Below, piece after piece: positions 8,893 through 18,599 of a DNA stretch of 64,000 bases (positions within the stretch are counted from its first letter, which is position 1; each line of letters begins with the position of its first letter). The translations under genes were made by a program, and so were the position numbers. The stretch is from Paenibacillus silvae (GTDB lineage Bacteria > Bacillota > Bacilli > Paenibacillales > Paenibacillaceae): NCBI RefSeq assembly GCF_014639235.1, contig NZ_BMFU01000002.1, positions 248,001 through 312,000 of the forward strand, written 5' to 3'. A model generated the notes under the pieces. It worked only from the letters and a program-made list of their open reading frames with translations, was not told where the DNA came from and did no database searches.

Positions 8893-11800
8893 ATGCTTAC
8901 CGCTGACCGTGCAGTTGAGAGTTTGGTAGAGAAGTTCGCTTCCGTCTGTTCAGACGATTATTCGCTGAAGACGGATCGCAGCTCCGAGATTATTGATTAT
9001 GTTATGGGGGCGACCGACAAGTTTCCGGATATGATGGGGAAAACGAGTCATTATGTGTATCGAACCGTAGATGCTTTAACTAAACTTGGCAAGAAGGAAG
9101 AAGGAGATCTCTTTTTCCGTGCTGGCGCAGTGGCGATGCATCTCGAATCGAATTATTTTCGAAGAAGCCCTTGGGGTGTAAGTGCATTTGATGCTTGTCT
9201 GGGTGATGACTCGGAGGCCTACGGATTAAATGGGAAAAGCAAGCACCCGGATCGTATGGCAGCCTTATCATCCCGTTTGAAAAAAATGAAGCAATTCGCG
9301 GGTGAGCAGGAGATTCTCACTGAGCTCAAGCGACGTGTGAAACGCGCACAATGGCTGTTTGACTCCAAAAAAGCAGATAGTGAAGGCAATTTCGGAGATG
9401 TGCTTGATGCTATGATGCTCATTCATTTGTGTTTGCAATTGCAGGATGAGTTTACGAACACCGACGAGATCAAAGAAAGCAGGGATAGACTGCCCCGGCT
9501 GTTCCAGCATCTCCTGGAAAATGATACCGTAAAGCTTCGTGAAGAGCTCTACAGCCTGATCGAACCATTGATTGCAGGCAGTGTCCAAGGCAAGCAAAAC
9601 AGCTCCACTCAGCTGCTGGAAGAGGAATTTCTTCAGCAGAACCGTAGCGAGCTGATTGCCAAGTATTATCCTGAAATTACTTTTTCGCCTAAACATCATA
9701 TTTCCCATGCTGTGTTCCATCAAACGATGGTGTTAGTAAGCAGTGCGTTATTATATCTGACGAATATTCATGGGGGGAAACAGCGTTTTCTTGAAAATGT
9801 AAGTGGTGCAGGTGCAGTTCTGCATGAAATAATCCAGCATCTGCATGAGCTGTACCCTATAGAGGTTCGTCAGTATCTGCTCAGCATGAATCCTCGTTCA
9901 AGAAATGCAAATGACTTGCTGGACAGGCTGGTGCCTTTGGATGAACCCTATCAATTGATTGAAACTCTGCGGCTGGAGCTGAACTCGTACAGAGTATCCT
10001 GGAATACGCTAAAAGCGGCCATCGCCAGTCAGCCTGAGCAGTCCAAACGGGCCTATGAAATTGTCAAAGCTCCATTTTTGAAGTTATGTTTACAGAAGAT
10101 GATGTCAGATCAGGATATTGCCTTGCCTCAGTCGGATGTTACTATCGAAGAAGCTGTATTCCAAGTGCTGCGCCAGCCGCTGGAAGGCGGCAGACAAGGG
10201 CTTGCTATTGCCAGATATCTAAGCGGAGAATATTCCCTTGAGGAATACTGGGCAGACAAAGACAGCCGTGGCTTGTTCAATCACGTGAACCGGGATCGGA
10301 AACGAGTTAACCTTCTGATCAGCATCAGCTTCTTGCCAATCGATTCAGAGCCGATGCACCGTTTTTCTATTTTGCTGACACACCCGGACTGGACGCTTGA
10401 TATCGTATCGGATATGTATCACTCCTATGCGTTTAGCGGTGAGCAGATCCTGAATACGTACGGGAATGATCCTAAGGTCAAACGGGAGCAGCTGCTAACC
10501 AGTTTGATCTCTCTGAATGGTATGACGGATTATACGTATCTGTCGATGCCGCAGGATGAGTATCGCCGTATTTTACAGCAAAACATGGAACATGCACTGA
10601 AGCAGTACAAAAAACTGCCAACGGATACACGCATTTTGACACTGGAGGTTGCGTTTGAGCAGCGCGATACACTGTCTAAGAAACAATTGGTGGCAGCCGT
10701 TCAGGCAGGTTTGCAGGATGCATCCAAGCGAGCGAACAGCATCGCCCTTGCTGAGTTTAACCGCATTCCAGATCAAGAGCTGTATATGATGATTTACCGT
10801 GCAGAGAAAAAGGCTGCGATCAAAGAAATGGCGCTGACAGCGATCCGCAGTCTGGATAACAGCAAGCAGCTGTATATGGAGCTCCTGGAGAACGAGAAAT
10901 CAGCGGAGTGGAAAAATCTGATTCAAATTCTGCTCGATACCGCTGAGCTGAGTCCGGAGTATGCACACGCCGCTCTTGCTGAGCTGGCCGATGCCAAAAA
11001 AATGTCCCGCATCAGCTGGCTGCCCCTGAAGGAACTGCCTACCCTGATTCGCGAAGCAGACGGCCAGCCGCTGGATGATCGGATCAAGCAGTATGTATTA
11101 GTGCAATCCATTGATCACGGTTCTGGGCCCAACGAACGATTGAATGAGCTGAGAGAATATGTGAGCGAAACGTCGCTTATTCGTTTTTCTAAAGAGCTGC
11201 TGCAGTTATGGATTCAGGAAGAAGCACCTGCCAAGGAAAAATGGATCATGTATCTGTCCGCTTTATTCGGAGATATTGAGATCGTTCATATTCTGACGCC
11301 GCAGATTAAGGAGTGGACGGAGAACAGTCGAGGTGCAATTGCCGCGGAGGCGGTGAAGGTGCTCGCTTTCCTGAATGAACCTGCTGCACTGATGGCCATC
11401 GACAAGATCAAACGAAGTGTGAAGAACCGTCAGGTGAAGGGCGCAGCTGAAGAGGCGCTGCATCTTGCTGCCGAGAACCTTGGACTAACGGCTGAGCAGC
11501 TGGAGGATCGACTGGTAACTTCCCTTGGATTTGATGAGAAGGGCACGCTGCAGCTTAGTTACGGAGAGCGTTCTTTCCAAGTAAAAGTGAATGCAGACCT
11601 GCAGGTGGTTGTTTTAAATGAGGATACAGGGAAAGCGGTAAAAAGCTTGCCTGCTCCAGCCCAAAAGGATGATCCTGAGCTTGCGGCTCAATCCAAAGCA
11701 CGTTTCACTCAGCTGAAGAAGGATCTCAAAACGATGGTGACGATCCAGACGCTGCGTCTGGAAGAATCGTTATCCAAACAACGTCTCTGGACAGCAGAGG

Positions 11801-12453
11801 AATGGACGGCTCTGTTTGTAGACAACGTCATTATGCAAAAGTTCGCAGTTGGACTCATCTGGGGCATCTATGAGCAAGATGAGCTGCTTCATACGTTCCG
11901 GTATATGGAGGATGGAACCTTTAACACAGTAGATGAGGATGAAACAGAGCTGCCATCAGGGGCTCAGGTAGGGCTCGTGCATCCGCTTGAACTGGATCAG
12001 GAAACGCTGGAGGGCTGGACTACACAGCTTGAGGATTATGAGGTGAAGCAGCCGTTCGAGCAGCTGAAGCGTGCCATCCATCTGGTTGAAGCTGAGGATC
12101 AGGCCAAAACAGAGTATGACCGTCTTCCACAAGAAGAGTTCTCACCAACGGCTCTTCCGAAAGCGCTGGAGAAATATGGCTGGATCAAGGGGCCTGCCCA
12201 GGATGGCGGCTGGTTCAATGCATTTTACAAGGAATACGGTGATCTGGTTGCCGAGCTTCAATTCAGCGGTACAAGCATTACCTATTATGAAGGAATGGAA
12301 GATGTTACGCTGGAATCCTTGCACTTCTTCAAGCCACACGGTACGAGACAGCACTATTATTATGCAGATCATAAATCGATTGCTTTGGGCAAAATTCCTG
12401 GCCGTGTGTTTAGTGAGACCATCTATGATATTTTGAGAGCAACGGGGCGCTGA
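8893..12453 (+). CDS. Giant DUF4132-like protein (YehI counterpart)
   Basis: A 1186-residue soluble, mostly helical protein. HEAT-like helical repeats are suggested in the central third (for example GAIAAEAVKVLAFLNEPAAL near residue 820). The C-terminal third has the hallmark block of DUF4132 proteins, with FAVGLIWGIYEQ followed by TFRYMEDGTF. E. coli YehI is of similar size and ends in the same domain, but also has a WGR domain that I do not see here. The start is placed at ATG 8893, eight bases after AAGGAGG; the ATG at 8887 is only two bases from it. It lies 66 bases after the VWA gene in the same operon. It may be the scaffold or the effector of the ATPase-VWA pair. Confidence 0.82.
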   Translation: MLTADRAVESLVEKFASVCSDDYSLKTDRSSEIIDYVMGATDKFPDMMGKTSHYVYRTVDALTKLGKKEEGDLFFRAGAVAMHLESNYFRRSPWGVSAFDACLGDDSEAYGLNGKSKHPDRMAALSSRLKKMKQFAGEQEILTELKRRVKRAQWLFDSKKADSEGNFGDVLDAMMLIHLCLQLQDEFTNTDEIKESRDRLPRLFQHLLENDTVKLREELYSLIEPLIAGSVQGKQNSSTQLLEEEFLQQNRSELIAKYYPEITFSPKHHISHAVFHQTMVLVSSALLYLTNIHGGKQRFLENVSGAGAVLHEIIQHLHELYPIEVRQYLLSMNPRSRNANDLLDRLVPLDEPYQLIETLRLELNSYRVSWNTLKAAIASQPEQSKRAYEIVKAPFLKLCLQKMMSDQDIALPQSDVTIEEAVFQVLRQPLEGGRQGLAIARYLSGEYSLEEYWADKDSRGLFNHVNRDRKRVNLLISISFLPIDSEPMHRFSILLTHPDWTLDIVSDMYHSYAFSGEQILNTYGNDPKVKREQLLTSLISLNGMTDYTYLSMPQDEYRRILQQNMEHALKQYKKLPTDTRILTLEVAFEQRDTLSKKQLVAAVQAGLQDASKRANSIALAEFNRIPDQELYMMIYRAEKKAAIKEMALTAIRSLDNSKQLYMELLENEKSAEWKNLIQILLDTAELSPEYAHAALAELADAKKMSRISWLPLKELPTLIREADGQPLDDRIKQYVLVQSIDHGSGPNERLNELREYVSETSLIRFSKELLQLWIQEEAPAKEKWIMYLSALFGDIEIVHILTPQIKEWTENSRGAIAAEAVKVLAFLNEPAALMAIDKIKRSVKNRQVKGAAEEALHLAAENLGLTAEQLEDRLVTSLGFDEKGTLQLSYGERSFQVKVNADLQVVVLNEDTGKAVKSLPAPAQKDDPELAAQSKARFTQLKKDLKTMVTIQTLRLEESLSKQRLWTAEEWTALFVDNVIMQKFAVGLIWGIYEQDELLHTFRYMEDGTFNTVDEDETELPSGAQVGLVHPLELDQETLEGWTTQLEDYEVKQPFEQLKRAIHLVEAEDQAKTEYDRLPQEEFSPTALPKALEKYGWIKGPAQDGGWFNAFYKEYGDLVAELQFSGTSITYYEGMEDVTLESLHFFKPHGTRQHYYYADHKSIALGKIPGRVFSETIYDILRATGR

Positions 12454-12457
12454 GCAC

Positions 12458-14329
12458 GTGAGTATGAATAAATTCCAAGAGAAATTCAGGCATTTCTCGA
12501 AGCTATGCACCGAGGATTATCTCATTCGTTATGCGAACAAGGGATTATATAAGAGGGCACTGAAGGAACTGGATCAAGGTATACATGTGAATTATACCTG
12601 GGGTGAGGCATCGGTTAAGTGTGAGCTAAGTGAGGGTACCGAATGTACCCTCTATGCCTCGCTCGATCAATGGCAGTGCTCTTGTCCGTCCGAGCATATT
12701 TGCAAACATGTGCTGATTGCCATTCTGTATGACCAGCGTCAGCAAGCGGCAGAAGGGGAGGAATCCGCTGCAGCATCAGCAATATCTCATGTAACTTCTG
12801 AAGAGTCTTCCTTGAAACCAGCGGAAACGCAGTTATCTTCTTCTGGCTTGCCGAATGAATATGCCAAGCCTGCTGATTCCGTGGCACAGGAGCTGCCTGT
12901 GATTATGGAGCAGGACCATTCTGACTACAAGCTGCAACTAGAGCCAGCAGATACACCTTCCCGTTTTCGCTGGATGCTTGAGACCGATCTTGCAACGATG
13001 ATTAAATCGTACACTGCATCCATGATTGAGGAAGTCGTTTTTCGGCTGCGTTATCCTGAAGAAATTCGCATCAAGGAGGATACGCTGCTCACTGTGCAGT
13101 TGAAAACTCAGGACATTGAAGTGTCTTTTACAGATGAGCCTAATCTGACAAAAGCTTTATGCAAGGTGAAGCAGACGCCCGGAAAGATGGCGAAGCTTGA
13201 AGCGTTGCTGCGCTACCGGATGATTCATGGAATCCATGATATGGAGGTTCTGAGTGTTCGTGCATATGAAGCGAAGTTCTCGCTTCAAACCGTTCAGGAA
13301 TGCCGCGAGGTTCTGGCAGGTATGCTGAAGACTGGGCTTGCCCGGCTGCCTCAATCTTATCTGGCGCAGCTGGAGACGCTTGCCATTGCCGCACACAGCG
13401 GTAATCTTCCGGATATTGAGCGCAGCTTGCGCGGCATTCAGGGTGAGCTTCAGCTTTTTTTCAAGCGGCATGTGCGCTTCTCCATGCAGACGATGCTGGA
13501 ACGAATAAGCAAGCTTTATCTTGCGTTAGAAGTACTTATGCAAGGCGATATATCTGTGAAGCAGCAGAGTCAGCTTGTAGGCAGCTTTCGCAGCAAGTAT
13601 TTTACCGTGCCTTCTCTTCATCTCTATGGCCTGGGAGCAGATTCTTGGGAGACCCGATCCGGCTTTCGCGGGATTACGTATTATTTCTATGGTCTGGATG
13701 ATGGAGAGATGTATACGTATAGCGATGTGCGTGCGGTCTATTATGAGGATCAGCAATTCTCGTTTGCGGAGCATTATGCTGCATTTACCCCATGGCTGCC
13801 AAGCCTGACGTTTAGTCAATTTACTGGAGAAGAAGTGCTGTTCCAGTCGGTTAAAGTGAATGAAGAACGTCGTATATCTTCTGGCGATGGGGCCAAATTG
13901 ACCCTGTTGCCGCGAACACATGTGACCGAGGTAAATTTTGGGTCGTATCTGATGGATATACCATCTGCACTCCAGCATCAACCGGACTCGATATCCTTGT
14001 TCACGGAGCCGAAAGAACGATTGGCCCTCATTGAGGTTACTCGCATTGTAGAGCATACATTTAACAAACAGACACAGGATTTGATTCTTACGGTAGAAAA
14101 TACAGACGGGCAGTGCCTGCCACTCACTCTTCCGTATTCCTCGGATTGGCAGTCCATGATTCATCGGCTGGAATCAGGGTTCGGTTCTCAGAAGCTGGAG
14201 CACTTCTATGCGTTTGTACGATTGGAAACGAAGCGCATCAGTCCGATCAGCTTCCTGAAAGGTCAGACGCTGCTTAGTTTGAAGCTGGATTCCAGCAATG
14301 GAAGGATGGGACGTTTTGCACGAAGATAA
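12458..14329 (+). CDS. SWIM zinc-finger protein (YehQ counterpart)
   Basis: A 623-residue protein with an N-terminal SWIM zinc finger: CSCPSEHICKH gives the C-x-C-x(n)-C-x-H ligands at about residues 68-80. The rest is helical with no recognised catalytic motif. SWIM fingers bind DNA or proteins; E. coli YehQ, next to yehP, carries the same finger. The annotated start is GTG 12458, four bases after the previous stop, with an ATG two codons later as alternative and only a weak ribosome binding site, so translation is probably coupled. It overlaps the next gene by 32 bases. Confidence 0.82.
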   Translation: MSMNKFQEKFRHFSKLCTEDYLIRYANKGLYKRALKELDQGIHVNYTWGEASVKCELSEGTECTLYASLDQWQCSCPSEHICKHVLIAILYDQRQQAAEGEESAAASAISHVTSEESSLKPAETQLSSSGLPNEYAKPADSVAQELPVIMEQDHSDYKLQLEPADTPSRFRWMLETDLATMIKSYTASMIEEVVFRLRYPEEIRIKEDTLLTVQLKTQDIEVSFTDEPNLTKALCKVKQTPGKMAKLEALLRYRMIHGIHDMEVLSVRAYEAKFSLQTVQECREVLAGMLKTGLARLPQSYLAQLETLAIAAHSGNLPDIERSLRGIQGELQLFFKRHVRFSMQTMLERISKLYLALEVLMQGDISVKQQSQLVGSFRSKYFTVPSLHLYGLGADSWETRSGFRGITYYFYGLDDGEMYTYSDVRAVYYEDQQFSFAEHYAAFTPWLPSLTFSQFTGEEVLFQSVKVNEERRISSGDGAKLTLLPRTHVTEVNFGSYLMDIPSALQHQPDSISLFTEPKERLALIEVTRIVEHTFNKQTQDLILTVENTDGQCLPLTLPYSSDWQSMIHRLESGFGSQKLEHFYAFVRLETKRISPISFLKGQTLLSLKLDSSNGRMGRFARR

Positions 14330-14594
14330 TGAATTGATGCAGCACTTATCCAGCTGGTCCGAGGAATTACTGCTTCGGGGGTTATCTCAATTTACTATTC
14401 GGGATATTGAACTGCTTGAACAGTGTGCTGCTGCCGCGCAGCGACTACAGATGCAGTTTCTGCACGAATTGATAACAAGTGTTATCGAAGCCGGGCGCCG
14501 GGTAGCATTGGGTGAAGGTGAAGAGGAGCGATTGCTAGATCAGTATTGTCGCCTGTCTCAATATGTTCAGCTTAATGCGAACGTACAAGCTTGA
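14298..14594 (+). CDS. Small helical protein ending the yehLMPIQ-like operon
   Basis: A 98-residue predicted all-helical protein (LSSWSEELLLRGLSQFTIRD, then EQCAAAAQRLQMQFLHELI) without a recognised family. It overlaps the end of the SWIM gene, and the frame stays coding-like through to a stop at 14594 before the operon terminator. The start is uncertain: ATG 14298 has no good ribosome binding site, and TTG 14334 or ATG 14337 are possible. As the last gene of the operon it could be an accessory subunit of the complex. Confidence 0.6.
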   Translation: MEGWDVLHEDNELMQHLSSWSEELLLRGLSQFTIRDIELLEQCAAAAQRLQMQFLHELITSVIEAGRRVALGEGEEERLLDQYCRLSQYVQLNANVQA

Positions 14595-14697
14595 TTTTGA
14601 AAAGGTTATCTCCGGACTGGTTATGGATTAGTTTAACTTCTGGTGGGAGGATGGGAACAGATTTGGAGCATTAACCCTAATTATAAATAATCACGAT

Positions 14698-14738
14698 TAA
14701 AATTGCAGTTGGCTCAGCTAGGCCGCTGCAATTTTTTT
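14698..14738 (+). terminator. Terminator of the yehLMPIQ-like operon
   Basis: AAATTGCAG pairs with CTGCAATTT across a GGCTCAGCTAGGCC-containing loop, followed by TTTTTGTG. The remainder of 14595-14872 holds no gene that I can support. Confidence 0.75.
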
Positions 14739-14872
14739 GTGTTATGTGAGCTATATTTTAATGGATGGGAAGAAAGTGAGTCTTTGGAGAGAAGGTGAAA
14801 GCATTTTCGTGTCATATCCCGAGTTATGCTGCATACCATTAGGCGAATGCGGTCATAAGGGAGGAAGCGGAG

Positions 14873-17380
14873 ATGTCGATGAGTGAACCGCTATTACTGC
14901 AAATTGTGAATCAGCATATTCCGGCCGGGGCAACGGTCATCACGATTGATAAACCGGTTCAACATCCAGCTGTGTATGCGGCCGATCTTACAGGTGACGG
15001 GTTGCCGGAGATAGCTGTAGTATATCAGCTTCATAGTGAGCTGTATCTGTTAATTCTGAAATTTGTTCAAGGTCAGTGGATCAAAATGGCTCTTACCAGA
15101 GGTTTAGGTTATGGGGTTACGCTGCTGACGGCAGCCCCGGTCACATCAACGGCAAGGAATAATCTTATTGTGGGCTGGCAGATTGGCGCAATATGGTCAA
15201 AGCTCGCTGTGTATGAATGGACTGAATCCGGGTTGACCGATATCGTGCCTGATGATCTATATTACAGCTATGCAGAGATTGTGGATATGCCCGGCATGCA
15301 GGGCCGAGATGGAAAGGTTGAAATCGCGTTATGGGTTCATGATACTGGTGAAGCCTATCGGGTGGACATTATTCGGTGGCAGCAGGGGCAGTGGGTTGCA
15401 GCGACGGATGTATATCCTACGTATTTTCCCAAAGTCGTGCATTATTACAAGCAGCTTACAGCACAATATCCGGACTATGTGTTCTACTGGTATTATCTTG
15501 CGGATGCCCAGTTTCATGCCGGGTTATATCCAGCCGCGCTGGCTTCCGTCCAGAAAGCATTAAGCCTACCGGAAGCGTATCCTTCCAGAGAAGAACTGCT
15601 CAAACTGGAGAAAAAAATTAAACAGACCATGACCACCAGTGACCGTACTCAAGCGGCAGCCTGGTTATATCCGATATCTGTTCGCACGACAAACGGGATA
15701 CGCTGGGGTTATATGGATGCACAAGGACATATTCGCCTTGAACCTGTTCTGCAGCAGGCTCAGGCGTTCCAGCCAAATGGCTTGGCCGTTGTGGAGAAGG
15801 ACAATCGTGCAGGGGTCATTAATTTACAGGGACAGTATGTGGTTCAGCCCTTATATGATTCTATTAATTCTTTTTCCGAAGAGCGGGCTATAGCTATAGA
15901 TTCTCAAGGTTTTAAAATGATTAATGAACACGGGGCGGTCCTGACCCCAAGGGCCTATCCGTTTATTGCAGATGTGCAGGACGGACGTGCGGTATTTTAC
16001 GATACGGGCACGGATCAGACAACACCAGGCTCCATTCTTTACGGATATTTGGATGCCTCGGGCAAAGAAGTGATTCGGGCACAATATATGTCTGCGAATG
16101 ATTTCCAGCATGGTAAAGCGGTTGTACAGATCAAAGAAAAGGAATATGCGCTTATTGATCGCAATGGAAATAGGATATCAACCTATCCCTATGCCTATGT
16201 AGGACCGCTTGGGGATGGCTTGCTTGCTTTTCAGAAGGAGCTTTCAGGCAAATACGGATACATTGATGAACGGGGGAATGTCCGAATTCAGCCGAAGTTC
16301 TCTTCTGCACTTCCTTTTAGTGGCGGGCAAGCGATTGTAAATACGTCAGAAGATTATCGCTCGAATTATGGGGTCATTAATAAGCAAGGATCATTTGTGA
16401 TTCAACCGGCTTACAATGACATTCGTGAGCTGGGAGAGCAGAGGTACGCACTTGGGAAAGCTATTGATCCGGAGCAGCCTTATATTGGCTCATTGTATGC
16501 GATTGCTGATGTGAATGGCAGGAGATTAACGGAGTTCATCTATCGAAATGTAGAAAATTACAAACATGGTCTTGCTTCGGCATCGAATGGAACTCAGACG
16601 TATTTGCTGGATTTGAGCGGCAGACCTGCTCCTGGGTATCCTCATATTGAGGGAGCGGGATCACTTGAAGTCGTGGCACCCGATCTGATTAAAGTATTTG
16701 TGGATCAGCGTTTATCCTATGTGAACCGGGCAGGGCAGATTATTTGGTATCAAAACACCATCGTACCGCTTGAGCCGCCTTATCGAGTGCGTGAGGAGAA
16801 ATACAAGCCTAACCGGGACTACCTTGTCTATTATCCGCAGGTCGAAGGCTTAACAAGTCAGGCGCAGCAGGATGTACTGAATGGTAAGCTGAAGGAGCTT
16901 TCCCAGGTCAAACCGATTCCTGCCGATCAGCAACTGGATTATACGTATACGGGGGATTTCGATATTACGTTTTACCAGCAGCAGCTGCTTCAACTGCAAT
17001 TAACCGGTTACAACTATCCAGCTGGAGCCGCACACGGCATGCCAACGATGATCTATGCCATTATTAATCTGTCGGATGGGCAGCTGTATGAGTTAAAGGA
17101 TTTGTTTAAAGCAGGCAGCGACTATGTGAAGGTGTTAAGCCAGATTGTCGGGGAGCAGATCAAAAATGATCCGCAGTATTCTTATGTTTTCCCGGATACG
17201 TATACAGGCATCAGTGCCAATCAGCCGTTTTTTGTTACAGCAGACGCGCTGCATCTGTACTTCAACCCATATGATATTGCACCGTATGCTGCAGGATTCC
17301 CGACGTTTACAATTCCGTTCAGCCAGATCATGAATATAATCAATACCGAAGGATCGTTCTGGAAAGCTTTTCATATGTGA
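14873..17380 (+). CDS. WG-repeat protein with C-terminal DUF3298/RsiV-like domain
   Basis: An 835-residue protein without a signal peptide. The N-terminal 170 residues look beta-propeller-like (AADLTGDGLPEIAVVYQ, an FG-GAP-like stretch). A TPR-like helical pair follows near residues 195-235 (YPDYVFYWYYLADAQFHAG). Then come at least five WG repeats between about residues 275 and 520, with WGYMDAQGHIRLEP, YGYLDASGKEVI, YGYIDERGNVRIQP and YGVINKQGSFVIQP as clear units. The last 170 residues (AGAAHGMPTMIYAIINLSDG onward) resemble the DUF3298 domain found in anti-sigma factor RsiV. The start at 14873 follows AAGGGAGGA at seven bases. Function is unknown; WG proteins are thought to bind envelope or protein ligands. 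Confidence 0.8.
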   Translation: MSMSEPLLLQIVNQHIPAGATVITIDKPVQHPAVYAADLTGDGLPEIAVVYQLHSELYLLILKFVQGQWIKMALTRGLGYGVTLLTAAPVTSTARNNLIVGWQIGAIWSKLAVYEWTESGLTDIVPDDLYYSYAEIVDMPGMQGRDGKVEIALWVHDTGEAYRVDIIRWQQGQWVAATDVYPTYFPKVVHYYKQLTAQYPDYVFYWYYLADAQFHAGLYPAALASVQKALSLPEAYPSREELLKLEKKIKQTMTTSDRTQAAAWLYPISVRTTNGIRWGYMDAQGHIRLEPVLQQAQAFQPNGLAVVEKDNRAGVINLQGQYVVQPLYDSINSFSEERAIAIDSQGFKMINEHGAVLTPRAYPFIADVQDGRAVFYDTGTDQTTPGSILYGYLDASGKEVIRAQYMSANDFQHGKAVVQIKEKEYALIDRNGNRISTYPYAYVGPLGDGLLAFQKELSGKYGYIDERGNVRIQPKFSSALPFSGGQAIVNTSEDYRSNYGVINKQGSFVIQPAYNDIRELGEQRYALGKAIDPEQPYIGSLYAIADVNGRRLTEFIYRNVENYKHGLASASNGTQTYLLDLSGRPAPGYPHIEGAGSLEVVAPDLIKVFVDQRLSYVNRAGQIIWYQNTIVPLEPPYRVREEKYKPNRDYLVYYPQVEGLTSQAQQDVLNGKLKELSQVKPIPADQQLDYTYTGDFDITFYQQQLLQLQLTGYNYPAGAAHGMPTMIYAIINLSDGQLYELKDLFKAGSDYVKVLSQIVGEQIKNDPQYSYVFPDTYTGISANQPFFVTADALHLYFNPYDIAPYAAGFPTFTIPFSQIMNIINTEGSFWKAFHM

Positions 17381-17418
17381 ATGGGGGATGGGGGAGTAAT
17401 CTGTTCCAAAACGCGCAA

Positions 17419-17453
17419 AGCAGAGGCCATATGTCCAATATGGCTTCTTTTTA
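17419..17453 (+). terminator. Terminator after the WG-repeat gene
   Basis: GAGGCCATAT pairs with ATATGGCTTC over a four-base loop and is followed by TTTTTATATAA. Confidence 0.65.
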
Positions 17454-17674
17454 TATAATATGGCGAATAAATAAGAAAACTAGGAGAGGAGCTAACATAT
17501 GCAATGTAGTTAACGTGAAAACAGACAAATTCCCCTTAAAGTTTGTTCTGAAATTCACAAACTTCAAGAGAGTGAATATATAAAGAATTAAATATAAATC
17601 ATATGTTTGGAATAATTTTCATGTATAATAAAATGTTGTACCAGGTATGTAAAAATCGTTTGGAGGAAATCATT

Positions 17675-18073
17675 TTGTACAAAGCAGGTTTTTGGATTAG
17701 ATTAGGAGCAGGCATTTTGGATAGTTTGATTATTTCGATTCCTGTGGCCATCATCGTGTATATGCTCACAGGTCACTATGACACAGACGATCTGAACGCC
17801 AGAATATTAAGTGCGTTATATTCAATTATTTTACCAGTTTACTGGTATGGTCGAACGATCGGCAAACGCATATGCGGAATTCGAATTCAAACGTATGATA
17901 CACATGAACCGCCTAAAATAACGACAATGTTAATGCGAGTTTTGGTTGCTGGAATTGTGTACGTACTAACTTTAGGTGTTGGAGTTATTGTCAGTGCATT
18001 TATGGTCGGATTACGAGAGGATCGCCGTGCAATTCATGATTTTATTGCGGGAACAGAAGTTGTTTGGGATTAA
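17675..18073 (+). CDS. RDD-family membrane protein
   Basis: A 132-residue integral membrane protein of the RDD family. It opens with AGFWIRLGAGILDSLI, the typical Arg-Asp pattern at the start of the first helix, followed by two further hydrophobic segments (about residues 50-65 and 90-115) and the conserved TIGKRICGIRI loop. RDD proteins are proposed transporters or assembly factors, some of them Na+/H+ antiporters; the substrate here is unknown. TTG 17675 is chosen because GGAGGA lies about eight bases upstream, while the upstream in-frame ATG codons have no site. It stands alone between two terminators. Confidence 0.85.
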   Translation: MYKAGFWIRLGAGILDSLIISIPVAIIVYMLTGHYDTDDLNARILSALYSIILPVYWYGRTIGKRICGIRIQTYDTHEPPKITTMLMRVLVAGIVYVLTLGVGVIVSAFMVGLREDRRAIHDFIAGTEVVWD

Positions 18074-18090
18074 GGTGAGGAAAAGTAAAA

Positions 18091-18130
18091 GTTGAAAAAA
18101 GGATTAAATCTGAGTGAGCCTTTTTTCAAC
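18091..18130. terminator. Bidirectional terminator after the RDD gene
   Basis: A perfect 12-bp inverted repeat (GTTGAAAAAAGG against CCTTTTTTCAAC) with a 16-base loop has A-runs and T-runs that serve either strand. Confidence 0.8.
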
Positions 18131-18410
18131 TTACACACTGTTTCACAAAACTCGTATTTTGTACATATGTATCGCCAGGTTTACTAATAGCATTATAACG
18201 TCCATGACTCGAATAACCCGATTGCGGTGCCCACATTTCGGCATTCGTGAATATCGAAGCTGAATCACTTTTTCTATTTCTTCCCCTAAACAGTATGTTT
18301 CTGATTCCCTGCTCATCGAATCTATACAAAATAGATCCCTCTCCTGATTCTTTATGACGACGAATCGCCTCAAACAGTTTTTCACCAATTAGATGTTTTG
18401 TACCCAGTAA
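18126..18410 (-). pseudogene. Short coding-like remnant, no clear start
   Basis: On the minus strand a frame without a standard start reads about 94 residues of protein-like sequence (GEKLFEAIRRHKESGEGSIL, later FRGRNRKSDSASIFTNAEMW and APQSGYSSHGRYNAISKPGD) before a stop at 18126. A TTG at 18329 has GAGAGG at suitable spacing and would give 67 residues, but protein-like composition continues upstream to a stop at 18413. I do not recognise the family. It looks like the tail of a degraded gene. The rest of 18131-18599 is AT-rich, with no other gene seen. Confidence 0.35.
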
Positions 18411-18599
18411 TTACTTCCATTATAACGGATTTTACAAATTATTCATTTTCTCTGTTAATCATTCGCTATGCTTAACCGTTTTTCTACATCGCTAACATGA
18501 TGACCTATTGAAAAATTATAATTAGCAAATTTTCATTCTAAAAATATTATTCCAAATATTGAACAAACAATGAACAAAAAACCTCTTATTTACTATGAG

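Noticed and set aside
14746..14760. A GAGCTAT half-site after the yehL-type operon
   Set aside because: There is no second arm at the six-base distance and no -10 at 22 bases, so it is not counted as a regulon site.
17377..17583. A 68-codon open frame after the WG-repeat gene
   Set aside because: It overlaps the terminator, has no ribosome binding site and no protein-like pattern.
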